The notes beneath the pieces were generated by a model. That model saw nothing but the letters and a program-made list of their open reading frames with translations. It was not told the DNA's origin and did not search any database. A stretch of DNA of 64,000 nt from positions 1 through 64,000 of the forward strand of contig JAYFOZ010000005.1 in the NCBI GenBank assembly GCA_034928305.1, written 5' to 3'. Numbering within the stretch: position 1 is the first letter of the stretch; each line of letters starts with the position of its first letter. Source of the stretch: Methanomassiliicoccaceae archaeon. Its GTDB lineage: Archaea; Thermoplasmatota; Thermoplasmata; Methanomassiliicoccales; Methanomethylophilaceae. Shown here piece after piece: positions 1 to 7,673 of the stretch. A program made the translations under genes and the position numbers.

Positions 1-318
1 TATGTCTCCCTCGATGGTGCATATCAGGAACTTTCCGAGGCCTTCGCCCGCCGATTTTCCGGATTTCTCCAGCTCAGGGGTGAGAAGGTTCACGCCCGCG
101 TTCATGGCGTTGGCGGCCGACATGATGTGCGGCAGGAACAGCTTCTTCGCCTGGTACAGGTCCCCTACTTCCTGGATCCCCGCGGTGTATCCTTCCTGGA
201 TCAGGTTCACCAGGTCGGCTTTTTTCGCGATCGCCTCCTTGGCGACTTCCGCGGATGCTTTCTGGTCGTAGGCCGTGACGGCCTTCTTCGCTCTCTCGTT
301 CAGATCTTTCTGAGTCAT
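1..318 (-). CDS. mttC: Methylamine corrinoid protein, N-terminal part (MttC-like), cut by window edge
   Basis: The first 106 residues of a methyltransferase-cognate corrinoid protein. Such proteins carry the methyl group from the MttB-type enzyme on a cobalamin cofactor to the MtbA-type CoM methyltransferase. The visible part is the helical B12-binding cap domain (residues about 5-85, with YQAKKLFLPHIMSAANAM), followed by the start of the Rossmann-like B12 domain at CTIEGDI. The DxHxxG cobalt-ligand motif should come just past the window edge. The ATG at 318 lies 5 bases after the stop of the upstream methyltransferase; an in-frame GTG at 327 is the alternative. It is the last visible gene of the methylamine operon. 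MttC rather than MtbC or MtmC is inferred from the adjacent mttB. Confidence 0.85.
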   Translation of the reverse strand, partial: MTQKDLNERAKKAVTAYDQKASAEVAKEAIAKKADLVNLIQEGYTAGIQEVGDLYQAKKLFLPHIMSAANAMNAGVNLLTPELEKSGKSAGEGLGKFLICTIEGDI

Positions 319-323
319 ATTCT

Positions 324-1775
324 TCACAATACCTTTTTGTCTGCTTCCTTGATTATATTTTGAATTGTCTTCATATCGTCGGCATCTATCGGGGTCGCAA
401 CATGTTCCTCGAGGATCGACCGGACCTTTTCATGAGCCAGTTCCACCGTATGCCTTCCGCCCGTGCTCTTCCATCCATCGTACATGTTCCTGTCGAACAG
501 TTCAGGATGGGTGTGCCCGAACATTCCAGCCATCGTCTCCGGCCTCGAGATGAACTCCCCGCCGACCCCCACTTCTTTTATGGCATCGATAGAGAGGGTC
601 TCCGAGTTGACCTCGAATCCTTCTAGGGCACGCCTCACCAAGGGTATCATGTCGTTCACCATGACCGCCTGTTCGAGCGAGAAGGTCATTCCCAGCTCGA
701 TGAGTCCCACGCCGAACACGTTGGACGTGCCGTTCAGTGCAGGCAGCATCGCGTTGAGCGTCGCTTCCTGCGCCGACTGGAAATCGGGGCATTTGGAATC
801 GGAGATCGCTCCCGATGTGATGCATGGCACGCCGTAGAACTGTGACATCTGCGAGCTGGCCGAACTGATCAACGCGTTCTCCGGAGATCCGAAGGGCGCT
901 GTGTCGGTCATGAAGTCGAACCCCGTGGTGCAGCTTCCGTATATGACCGGCAGCCCGGGCTTTACCAGCTGCGCCAGGGTTATCCCGGCGAGTGCCTCCG
1001 AATTGTGGATCGCCATCGTCCCCGCGAGGGTCACGGGCGATGTGGTCCCTGCCATGGCCATCGTCATGGACATGAAGGGCATACCGTATTCTCCTGCCTT
1101 GATTGCCAGTTCGCAGAACGATGTGTCCAGCTGAAGCGGGCTGGAGCTGCATCCGCCGACCATGAGGAACGGTTTCTTCCGCGCCTCCTCCCCGTCCCCT
1201 GAATAGCAGGCCTTCATAATGTCGAAGTATGCATCGACATAATTCGGGTCCGGATCCAGAAGGAACGGCTTGGAGGTGTTGGTGATCATGGCCTCTACCT
1301 CGTGGAGGGTGCGTACGCACCTTTTGTTCATGAGGTCCAGGGCAGACACGGGCTGCGTCACAAGATCCACATTCTCGCAGGCGTCGAGGACTTTAGCAAT
1401 GTCCCTTATGTCGGGGATCGTCGAGTCCCTGGTGTCGAACCTGTTCTCCGATACGTAATGGCAGACCTTCGTTCCCATCCCCAAGTTCATGAAATTGGTT
1501 CTGGAACCGTCGGACACCATCTTGACGTCATGCTTGCCGTCCCGGCTGCTGAACGTCCACATTCTGGGGACGCTCTTCAACGCGCCGTTAATGACATCTC
1601 GGGGTATTCTGACGATTCCGCTGCTTTCGTCGACCGTGCAGCCGGCGCGCTCCATGATGGCCCTCGCACCTGTGTGAGCCACCCTGATACCTGTCTGAGA
1701 GAGTACTTCGAGGCTCCCCTCATGTATCATTTCTATTTCTTCTTTGGATAATACGTCTGCTTTCAGATTTTTCAT
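324..1775 (-). CDS. MttB-family methyltransferase without pyrrolysine
   Basis: A 483-residue member of the trimethylamine methyltransferase (MttB) superfamily, open through its full length. It aligns end to end with the pyrrolysine MttB encoded just upstream: shared blocks include SRDGKHDVKMVSDGS, LLDPDP and a gapless match around the active-site loop. At the pyrrolysine position this protein has Ile324 within SGAISDSK. Characterised non-Pyl family members such as MtgB demethylate quaternary amines like glycine betaine, so a different methylated amine is likely here. The true substrate cannot be read from sequence. It starts 46 bases after mttB, with ACGAGG upstream of the ATG, and is followed immediately by the corrinoid protein, which it presumably methylates. 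Confidence 0.88.
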   Translation of the reverse strand: MKNLKADVLSKEEIEMIHEGSLEVLSQTGIRVAHTGARAIMERAGCTVDESSGIVRIPRDVINGALKSVPRMWTFSSRDGKHDVKMVSDGSRTNFMNLGMGTKVCHYVSENRFDTRDSTIPDIRDIAKVLDACENVDLVTQPVSALDLMNKRCVRTLHEVEAMITNTSKPFLLDPDPNYVDAYFDIMKACYSGDGEEARKKPFLMVGGCSSSPLQLDTSFCELAIKAGEYGMPFMSMTMAMAGTTSPVTLAGTMAIHNSEALAGITLAQLVKPGLPVIYGSCTTGFDFMTDTAPFGSPENALISSASSQMSQFYGVPCITSGAISDSKCPDFQSAQEATLNAMLPALNGTSNVFGVGLIELGMTFSLEQAVMVNDMIPLVRRALEGFEVNSETLSIDAIKEVGVGGEFISRPETMAGMFGHTHPELFDRNMYDGWKSTGGRHTVELAHEKVRSILEEHVATPIDADDMKTIQNIIKEADKKVL

Positions 1776-1821
1776 CGGCGCGCCTCGTTTTTCTTCAATC
1801 TGACGTTAAAAACATTCTGGG

Positions 1822-3285
1822 TCATTTTTTTCTTCCCGCGAAATGTTTTTCATTCGCTTTCTCGATTATCCGTTCTATATTCTTGGCGGCCTTCTCGCTT
1901 AGAGGTTCCGGCTTGTGGTTCTCCAAAATATAGAGCACCTTATCATGTGCCGCTTCTGCCAGGTCCTTGGATCCGTCTTTCTCCCACAATCCGATCATGC
2001 GCCTGTCAATGATCGCGGGGTGCGATGGAAGTCCGACGTTCATCATGGTCTCTTGCAGTCCCAAGAAGTCTTTGCCTGCGCCGACGTCCTTTATAGAATC
2101 GACCGCGAGAGATTTTTCATTCACTTCTATCCCTCTCGCAGCATATTTGTTCATGCCGATGATGTCGTTGTCGATGACCATCTGCTCAAGGGACAGCGAC
2201 ATGCCCAGCTCCAGCATTCCTGCGCCGTAGACTGTCGAGGCCCCAGCCAGAGTGGGAATGAGGTTGGTTATCGTCTTCTCATGCCCGGCCTGCTCGTCGG
2301 GGACCTTTGCGTCAGCCTAGGTACCAGCGACGATCGAGGGCATGCGGTAGTACTTCGCCAGTTCCGCGACACCGGCGCTAATAAGTGCCAGTTCGGGAGA
2401 GCCTACCGGTGCAGAGTCGCAGAAGAAATCAAAGGACGTGGTCGAGCTGCCGTATATCGTGGGCATTCCAGGGTTGGCCAGCTGAGTTATGACGATGGCT
2501 GAAAGCACTTCGGCATTGTGCACGACCAGCGTGCCCGCGAGATAGATGGGCGCGGAAGCCGCGCCCATCGCCATACTGAGACACATCATCGGGAAACCGT
2601 ATTTTCCGCAGTTGACGGCCAGCTCACATGCGTGGTGGTCCAGCTGCAACGGGCTCGTGGGGCATCCGCCTACGATGAAGAAGGGCTCTTTCTTAGCCCT
2701 CTCCTCATCTCCGCCGTAGCAAGCGCACTCTATGTCGAAGTATTCCTGAAGGTATTCCGGGTCGGGGTCCAGAAGTATCGGCTTCGATGAGTTCGCGACG
2801 ATGGCCATCGTCTCGTACAGCGTCCTGGCGCATTCCTTTCCGACAAGGTCCATCGCAGATATCGGCAATGTGAACCAATCGATGTTCTCGCAGGCGTCGG
2901 TGACCTTCGCGATCTTCGCAAGGTCCTCGAGCGTTCCGTCCCTGGTCCTGTATTTTCCGGGAGATACGTATTCAGTGAGCTTGACTCCCACGCCGAAGGT
3001 CATGTTATGGGTCTCTGACCCGTCGCTGACCATCTTGACGTTGTGTTTCCCGTCGCGGCTGTATATCATGAAGGATTCCGGCACCTTCTTGATGGCGGAT
3101 TCCACGATATCGGCAGGGAACCTCACGGCCCCTGTTTCGTCGTCGACTTTGCAGCCCGCCTCTTTCAATATCTCCCTTGCCTTGGCATGATTCACAACGA
3201 TTCCCGTGTCCCATAGCACTTTAAGGGTCGCCGCATGGATCTTGTCCATGTCGGCTTTAGATAGTATTTCTGTTTTTGATTTCAT
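1822..3285 (-). CDS. mttB: Trimethylamine--corrinoid methyltransferase with in-frame pyrrolysine codon
   Basis: A 487-residue protein if the TAG at codon 323 is read as pyrrolysine. Residues 1-322 and 324-487 lie in the same frame and together match the MttB family along its whole length (usual size about 490). The active-site loop reads AGTOADAKVPDEQ (O, pyrrolysine). MttB moves a methyl group from trimethylamine to its corrinoid protein, the first step of methylamine-dependent methanogenesis, in the cytoplasm. The gene starts at an ATG preceded by AGAGG, 20 bases after the 39-residue peptide gene, and ends in TGA. The pylS/pylT/pylBCD genes are not in this window. Standard annotation would split it into a 322-residue and a 131-residue fragment. 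Confidence 0.95.
2317..2319 (-). other. Pyrrolysine (amber, TAG) codon of mttB
   Basis: The + strand reads CTA here, TAG on the coding strand. The frame stays open for 164 further codons with strong family similarity, so this is a sense amber codon. It is the only TAG I found in frame in any intact gene of the window. Confidence 0.95.
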
Positions 3286-3305
3286 TACGTTTCCTCTTTA
3301 TTTCT

Positions 3306-3425
3306 TCAAATCTTCTTGAAAAACGTTCTTCCGAGGTAGATCACTACTGCTGTCAGGACGACGGCCAGTCCTATGAATGCGTATTCGGCTCCCGCCCATG
3401 CAAAATATTCAAATCCCATATCCAT
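3306..3425 (-). CDS. 39-residue single-span membrane peptide in the methylamine operon
   Basis: A short gene between the winged-helix protein and mttB. The protein starts MDMGFEYFAWAGAEY, has one hydrophobic segment at residues about 16-32 and ends in a basic tail (GRTFFKKI), so the C-terminus is likely cytoplasmic. The ATG lies 1 base after the upstream stop, with AGGGA about 8 bases before it; a second in-frame ATG is at 3419. The stop (TGA) is 20 bases before mttB. Tight packing on both sides supports a real gene. I do not recognise the family. Its place between transporter, regulator and methyltransferase suggests a role at the membrane in methylamine uptake, but that is inference. Confidence 0.75.
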   Translation of the reverse strand: MDMGFEYFAWAGAEYAFIGLAVVLTAVVIYLGRTFFKKI

Positions 3426-3426
3426 T

Positions 3427-3711
3427 TCAATCCCTCAACATAGATTCGGCTCTCGAAAGGCCGTAGTCGGTGATCTTGTACTTGTGCAGAAGCTTGCCCT
3501 TCTCCAGCTCCCCCTCGTCGATCCTTGTGTCCACCAGCTCGAGGAGCCCGTTGGCTTCCAGTTCGATGAGCCAGAAACGGGCGTTGGAGAACCAGTACGC
3601 AGAGGTCCGACCCTCCTGGGTCATGACCTCCTTTATCGCTTTGTGCTCCCATACTTCCCCTTCTTTTTCATAGAATTTCAACAATTTGGATTTAGAAGAC
3701 AGAACAGCCAT
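3427..3711 (-). CDS. Small winged-helix protein of the methylamine operon
   Basis: A 94-residue protein starting MAVLSSKSKLLKFY. The central part (residues about 20-60, KAIKEVMTQEGRTSAYWFSNARFWLIELEANGLLEL) has the helical pattern of a winged helix-turn-helix, followed by a charged wing and KYKITDYGLSRAESML, a typical PadR/MarR-like end. The ATG at 3711 is chosen because GGAGG lies 8 bases upstream, at the end of the transporter gene. A GTG at 3720 would overlap that gene. It is probably a DNA-binding regulator of the operon, or a protein-binding winged helix. No named family recognised. Confidence 0.7.
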   Translation of the reverse strand: MAVLSSKSKLLKFYEKEGEVWEHKAIKEVMTQEGRTSAYWFSNARFWLIELEANGLLELVDTRIDEGELEKGKLLHKYKITDYGLSRAESMLRD

Positions 3712-3712
3712 C

Positions 3713-4831
3713 TCATTCACCTCCCCTGGTGCGGTTGGATGATTTCAGGTCTCCGCTTTCCCAATACATTATGAACATCCCTGCGACCGCGATCACCGCT
3801 CCGATGGCGAGCGTCCATGTCGGGGCTACACCGAGGAATACGAACAACCCTATCAGGGAGACAGGGACGTACAGCGATCCGAGGGCGAGGGTGCGCCCTA
3901 CGCCCAGCAGAGGGAATGATTTGTACTGGCACACGTAGCATATCCCTAGAGTGAGAGCTCCGAGCACCATCCAGAAAACGAAGGCTCCGCTGGTGAAGGA
4001 TGCGATGAATATGTCGGCGAAGATGCCAGGACCTATTGCGATCAGTGTGATAGGGAATATTATAATCAGCCAGATCGAAGACTCGGTGATGTATCTGACA
4101 GGCAGCGAGGCATCGGAATCCGTAACATCCAAAGCACGGACCGAGAAGTTCCCTTCGAGTCCCCATCCAATAGCGGACATTATACCGCCCAGGTAACCGA
4201 GCCATACTCCATCGGGAGATGCGGGGTTCGCAATGTTTTCTATCATAGCCTGAGGGTCGAGGATTATGACTCCGCCCACGAGTATGGCCAGTATTCCGAT
4301 CGCAGTCTTCCTGGTCATCTTTTCCTTGTTATAGAGCCATCCGACCAATGCTCCGACGACTGCGGAGAGCAATCCGATGGACGCCGCGAATCCTGCACCG
4401 ATGTAACCGATCGCGAGCGTGGACCCGAAGATGGCGACCGGGCCTCCGAACAGAGAGCCGACCAGCAGCCATCTGCTGATCCGGTGGTTGCGGACTATCC
4501 TTCCCACGTCTCTGAGCTTGCCTGTCGCGCCTGCCCATATGACCATCAGTACGAGACCGAAGATTATCGCCTGTCCAGCGGAGATCATGATTGCACTGAC
4601 GACATATCCGCCCATCCCCTCTACGAATTGGAAGTTGACGAACGGTTCGACAGACCATGCCATCTGGAGCGGGACGTATCCCAACCCCCATGTCAGAGCA
4701 CATAGAAGTGCCCATACGAATCCCCATTTTATTCGGTTTTTCCTTTCGATCTCAAGTTTCTCTTCAATAGAACTTCTATCCGCGTCGGCGAAAACGCCGC
4801 CGGCCGTCTTTTTATCGAGTATCTCTTCCAG
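3713..4831 (-). CDS. DMT/EamA-type transporter, probable methylamine permease, apparent CTG start
   Basis: An integral membrane protein with about ten transmembrane segments in two repeats, the pattern of the drug/metabolite transporter superfamily. Motifs include GPVAIFGSTLAIGYIGAG and LGALTLGICYVCQYKSFPLLG. The first segment, VWALLCALTWGLGYVPLQ, lies upstream of the only standard in-frame start (TTG at 4684), which would cut that helix in half. The frame stays open upstream with no ATG, GTG or TTG. The best start is a CTG at 4831 with GGGGGAGGT 3 bases before it, giving 372 residues with a charged cytoplasmic N-terminus. It is the first gene of the operon, so a role in methylamine import is likely. 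Substrate is inferred from context. Confidence 0.8.
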   Translation of the reverse strand: MEEILDKKTAGGVFADADRSSIEEKLEIERKNRIKWGFVWALLCALTWGLGYVPLQMAWSVEPFVNFQFVEGMGGYVVSAIMISAGQAIIFGLVLMVIWAGATGKLRDVGRIVRNHRISRWLLVGSLFGGPVAIFGSTLAIGYIGAGFAASIGLLSAVVGALVGWLYNKEKMTRKTAIGILAILVGGVIILDPQAMIENIANPASPDGVWLGYLGGIMSAIGWGLEGNFSVRALDVTDSDASLPVRYITESSIWLIIIFPITLIAIGPGIFADIFIASFTSGAFVFWMVLGALTLGICYVCQYKSFPLLGVGRTLALGSLYVPVSLIGLFVFLGVAPTWTLAIGAVIAVAGMFIMYWESGDLKSSNRTRGGE

Positions 4832-4891
4832 AGTACCTCCCCCTAACGAGTGTCCCTTGTGGAGCGCACTGTTGGATGAAACATTACATCC

Positions 4892-4904
4892 GCAATATAT
4901 AATG
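4892..4904 (-). promoter_or_regulatory. TATA box for the methylamine operon
   Basis: The coding strand reads CATTATATATTGC. A start about 25 bases downstream (near 4870) would leave a leader of about 40 bases before the CTG at 4831, which contains the strong GGGGGAGGT ribosome site. Confidence 0.5.
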
Positions 4905-5016
4905 TTGATGATAACTCAATATATAGGTTGATATGTCAAAGTGAATCTTGTATTTTTTATGTACTGATTCGCTCATTTTTTAAAATTGAATTGATAACTA
5001 AGATAATATTCATAAA

Positions 5017-5030
5017 TAATTGTACAATTA
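5017..5030. promoter_or_regulatory. 14-base perfect palindrome, candidate operator
   Basis: TAATTGTACAATTA equals its own reverse complement. Size and AT-richness suit binding by a MarR/winged-helix dimer, and both flanking transcription units encode such proteins. Function not shown. Confidence 0.45.
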
Positions 5031-5046
5031 TGCATATTTATTGCAG

Positions 5047-5063
5047 TGTAATAAATAATTACA
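5047..5063. promoter_or_regulatory. Inverted repeat TGTAAT-N5-ATTACA, candidate operator
   Basis: Two 6-base arms separated by AAATA, a layout common for MarR-family operators. It lies 17 bases from the palindrome at 5017-5030, so two dimers could bind side by side. Confidence 0.45.
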
Positions 5064-5229
5064 TTGACAACTCAATTATTAAATACACACACGTGCATGG
5101 TGCACCATCGGGCGGATGACCGCACGATCGCGGGGATTAGTAAATTTCCTCCCAGGCTTGACCTTAAAAGTACGAAGTCCTCGCGCCACATTTACATAAT
5201 TATAATAACTGACTCGTATTGGTGAAAGC

Positions 5230-5796
5230 ATGAACGGCGGACGCTGGACGAGTCCATATTGGAGTTCTTTCCTTCCGATATTCTTCGATCGTGTGACGAA
5301 AATAATGAGAAAAAACGTCAACGAGGAGATAGCGGACACGGGACTGACCAGCGCGCACACGATATACCTGATCGCACTGAACCTGAAGGACGGACAGACA
5401 ATGGTGGAGTTGTCGAAGTTCTTGGATTACGACGTTGCCAACACAAGCAGAGTAATCAAGACACTCATGCAGGGTGGGTACGTATACAACGACCGCAAGA
5501 CCCCTAAGAGCAGGAGGTACAAGATCCACCTCACCGAAATGGGCAGGAACCTGGCCGAGCGCGTGATGAATTTCGAAGACTCGAAGATGGAGGAGTACTT
5601 CGGGAATGTTGAAACAGAGGACCTGTTGCAAATGAGGGATACTCTGATCACTATCCTGAGGAGCATGGACCCGGAACTCGACGACTATATATCGTCTCCC
5701 TTCGACAACCCGTACTATACTCTGCTTCATACCAACCCTCCGGGAGACGGGGACAGGTTCTTCATTTCGGGCCGCGCGCCGAAAGAGAAAAGATAA
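5230..5796 (+). CDS. MarR-family transcriptional regulator
   Basis: A 188-residue protein with an N-terminal dimerisation helix (FFDRVTKIMRKNV) and a winged helix-turn-helix at residues about 40-110: TSAHTIYLIALNLKDGQTMVELSKFLDYDVANTSRVIKTLMQGGYV, then a wing with RKTPKSRRYKIHLTEMG. This is the MarR fold. It is transcribed away from the methylamine operon and shares its promoter region, so it may control that operon, its own gene, or both. The start follows GGTGAAAGC. The ligand is unknown; methylamines are one candidate. Confidence 0.8.
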   Translation: MNGGRWTSPYWSSFLPIFFDRVTKIMRKNVNEEIADTGLTSAHTIYLIALNLKDGQTMVELSKFLDYDVANTSRVIKTLMQGGYVYNDRKTPKSRRYKIHLTEMGRNLAERVMNFEDSKMEEYFGNVETEDLLQMRDTLITILRSMDPELDDYISSPFDNPYYTLLHTNPPGDGDRFFISGRAPKEKR

Positions 5797-5849
5797 TCTT
5801 GTCGGACAATGTAAATAAACGACCGACGATACGTAGACGGGGGACATCG

Positions 5850-6347
5850 ATGAAAGTTGTTAGCTCGGGCATCGTTGACGGCTGGTTCGAGGACAGGTTC
5901 GGTTCGAGGGGGGACGAATCCATATACGAAGTTATCCCCAGCCGTTCTGTTCCGTTCGAAATAATCAATCCTCCAGAGGGCACGGTTTCTTTCGCGTTCA
6001 TCCTGATTGACTACGACACCGTTCCCGAGCTCGGATTTCCATGGATCAATTGGATGGGGGCCAATCTGAGGCGGACGAAGGTCGAGGAGAACGAGAGCCT
6101 TACCGCGACGGATTTCCTGCAAGGCTACAGCAGCTACAGCGGGCACGAAGGAGGATTCACGAACGTGAAATACGGAGGTATGTGGCCTACCAGCGGGAGG
6201 CACACCTATACCCTCCAGATATTCGCCGTGAACAGGTTGCTCGACCTCGAAGACGGTTTCACCTACAGCGAGCTCATCAGAGAAATCCAAAAGGGCAAGT
6301 TGGCCATCGCGAGCGTGTCCGGGCTGTACTCCGCCGGCGGGAAGTGA
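5850..6347 (+). CDS. PEBP/YbhB-family protein
   Basis: A 165-residue protein resembling the phosphatidylethanolamine-binding protein family (YbhB/YbcL): an IPSRSVPFEIINPPEG strand region near the start, FAFILIDYDTVPELGFPWINWM matching the PEBP signature around its DPDAP-H core, and GRHTYTLQIFAVNRLLDL near the end. Bacterial and archaeal members are small cytoplasmic proteins of uncertain function. The ATG at 5850 is chosen over an upstream TTG (5799) because GGGGGA lies 6 bases before it. It follows the MarR gene by about 50 bases on the same strand and may be co-transcribed. Confidence 0.75.
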   Translation: MKVVSSGIVDGWFEDRFGSRGDESIYEVIPSRSVPFEIINPPEGTVSFAFILIDYDTVPELGFPWINWMGANLRRTKVEENESLTATDFLQGYSSYSGHEGGFTNVKYGGMWPTSGRHTYTLQIFAVNRLLDLEDGFTYSELIREIQKGKLAIASVSGLYSAGGK

Positions 6348-6411
6348 CGGCGGTACACGTTTAAGGTTCAGGCCGTTCTTTCCGCCGACGACGTCGTCCT
6401 GAAGACAATGG

Positions 6412-6484
6412 CGGACCCCCTGGGATTCGAACCCAGGTCATCGGCTTCGAAGGCCAACAGGATGATCCACTACCCCAAGGGTCC
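6412..6484 (-). tRNA. tRNA-Arg (anticodon TCG)
   Basis: A full cloverleaf on the minus strand. The acceptor stem is GGACCCT/GGGGTCC (one G-T pair), the anticodon loop is CTTCGAA with anticodon TCG, and the T loop is GTTCGAATC. CCA is not encoded. No intron. Confidence 0.93.
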
Positions 6485-6575
6485 ACACGGCCTCTACCGC
6501 TGAAGCCTTATTTTTATTATCCGTTCCTAGCTCTCCCTGAACAAGTCTTTATCCACGTTACTTCATCACGCAACA

Positions 6576-7622
6576 ATGACAAAGGTCGTAATGAACCACG
6601 GTGCCGGCGGGGAAGCGATGCAGGAATTCCTGTCGAAACATATCATCTGCCATTTTCCCAAAGTAAAATCGGATGTTCCGCTGGATTCGATGGATGATTC
6701 CGCCGTCGTGGACGGCATAGTTTTCACGATCGACGGGCACACCGTCAAGCCGCTGTTCTTCCCGGGCGGAGATCTGGGCAAGATCTCAATCTCCGGAACA
6801 GTTAACGATATAGCTGTCATGGGCGCGAAGCCCCTTGCCATCGGCTGTTCTACGATAATCGAGGAGGGCCTCGATATCGACATCGTCGACAGGGTCATGT
6901 CGAGCGCGGGAAGGACCTGCCTGGAATGCGGCGTGCCCATCGAGACCGGCGACACGAAGGTCGTGGAGGCGGGCGCGGTAGACCAGATGTTCATGGCCAC
7001 TTCGGCCATTGGAAGAAGGTCCGAATATCTGGACGCCAACTTCGCCAAAGCGAAGGAATACCGCAACGTCACCGACAACTGGTGCACCGATTCGAACATA
7101 GCGCCCGGCGACGCCATAATCGTATCCGGCTACGTCGGGGACCATGGGGTCGCATTGATGTCCTTCCGCGAAGGGTACGGGTTCGAGAGCGAGGTCCAAA
7201 GCGACGTGGCCCCGCTGAACATGATGATCGAGAGGGCACTCAGGGTAGGCGGCATCGTCACAATGAAGGATTCAACGCGCGGGGGCCTCGCTAACACTCT
7301 GAACGAGCTCGCCTCCAAATCCCGCGTGGAGATCGACGTCGAATATACGTCCATCCCCATCAGGGACGGCGTCGTAAACGCGTGCGACCTTCTGGGCATC
7401 GATCCGCTGAGCATAGGGAACGAGGGCAAATGCGTCGTGGCATGCGTCCCTGAAATGGCGGACGCCGTGCTGAAGATGCTGAGGTCGACCCCGGAAGGTA
7501 AGGACGCGTCCCTGATCGGATATGCCGGCAAAGGCCCCGGAAGGGTGATACTAAAGACGGAGGTAGGCGGCAGACGCATACTGGAGCCGCCCATCGGCGA
7601 CCCGGTCCCGAGGATCTGCTAA
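6576..7622 (+). CDS. hypE: Hydrogenase maturation protein HypE
   Basis: A 348-residue protein that dehydrates a carbamoyl group on its C-terminal cysteine to a thiocyanate, the cyanide source for the NiFe site of hydrogenases. Recognised by the AIRS/PurM fold with the N-terminal MNHGAGG motif, the segment KDSTRGGLANTLNELA and the hallmark C-terminus PRIC, where Cys348 is the carbamoyl acceptor. Size matches the family. In the cytoplasm it partners with HypF and the HypCD complex. Hydrogenases of hydrogen-dependent methylotrophic methanogens need it. HypB is encoded 12 kb away; the other hyp genes are not seen. Confidence 0.96.
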   Translation: MTKVVMNHGAGGEAMQEFLSKHIICHFPKVKSDVPLDSMDDSAVVDGIVFTIDGHTVKPLFFPGGDLGKISISGTVNDIAVMGAKPLAIGCSTIIEEGLDIDIVDRVMSSAGRTCLECGVPIETGDTKVVEAGAVDQMFMATSAIGRRSEYLDANFAKAKEYRNVTDNWCTDSNIAPGDAIIVSGYVGDHGVALMSFREGYGFESEVQSDVAPLNMMIERALRVGGIVTMKDSTRGGLANTLNELASKSRVEIDVEYTSIPIRDGVVNACDLLGIDPLSIGNEGKCVVACVPEMADAVLKMLRSTPEGKDASLIGYAGKGPGRVILKTEVGGRRILEPPIGDPVPRIC

Positions 7623-7673
7623 GCGACCGCGGTTATTTGATATAGCCGTAGTATATGCTTTGGACGAGCAAAT

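Larger units (their letters stand above)
4832..5229. promoter_or_regulatory. Divergent regulatory region between methylamine operon and MarR gene
   Basis: About 400 bases without a gene. The part from 4890 to 5085 is markedly AT-rich compared with the surroundings. It holds two palindromes (5017-5030 and 5047-5063) and a motif TTGA...AACT(C)AA near 4905-4920, 4991-5001 and 5065-5075. The part from 5086 to 5190 is GC-rich and contains GGTGCACC but nothing I can assign. A TATA-like TTTACATAAT at 5191-5200 fits transcription of the MarR gene. Confidence 0.6.

Noticed and set aside
502-1320. 272-codon frame on the minus strand within the non-Pyl methyltransferase
   Set aside because: Overlaps the methyltransferase in another frame of the same strand and has Arg/His/Gly-rich shadow composition.
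5086-5190. GC-rich stretch before the MarR gene as a structured RNA
   Set aside because: Short palindrome GGTGCACC only; no longer stems or known RNA motifs visible.
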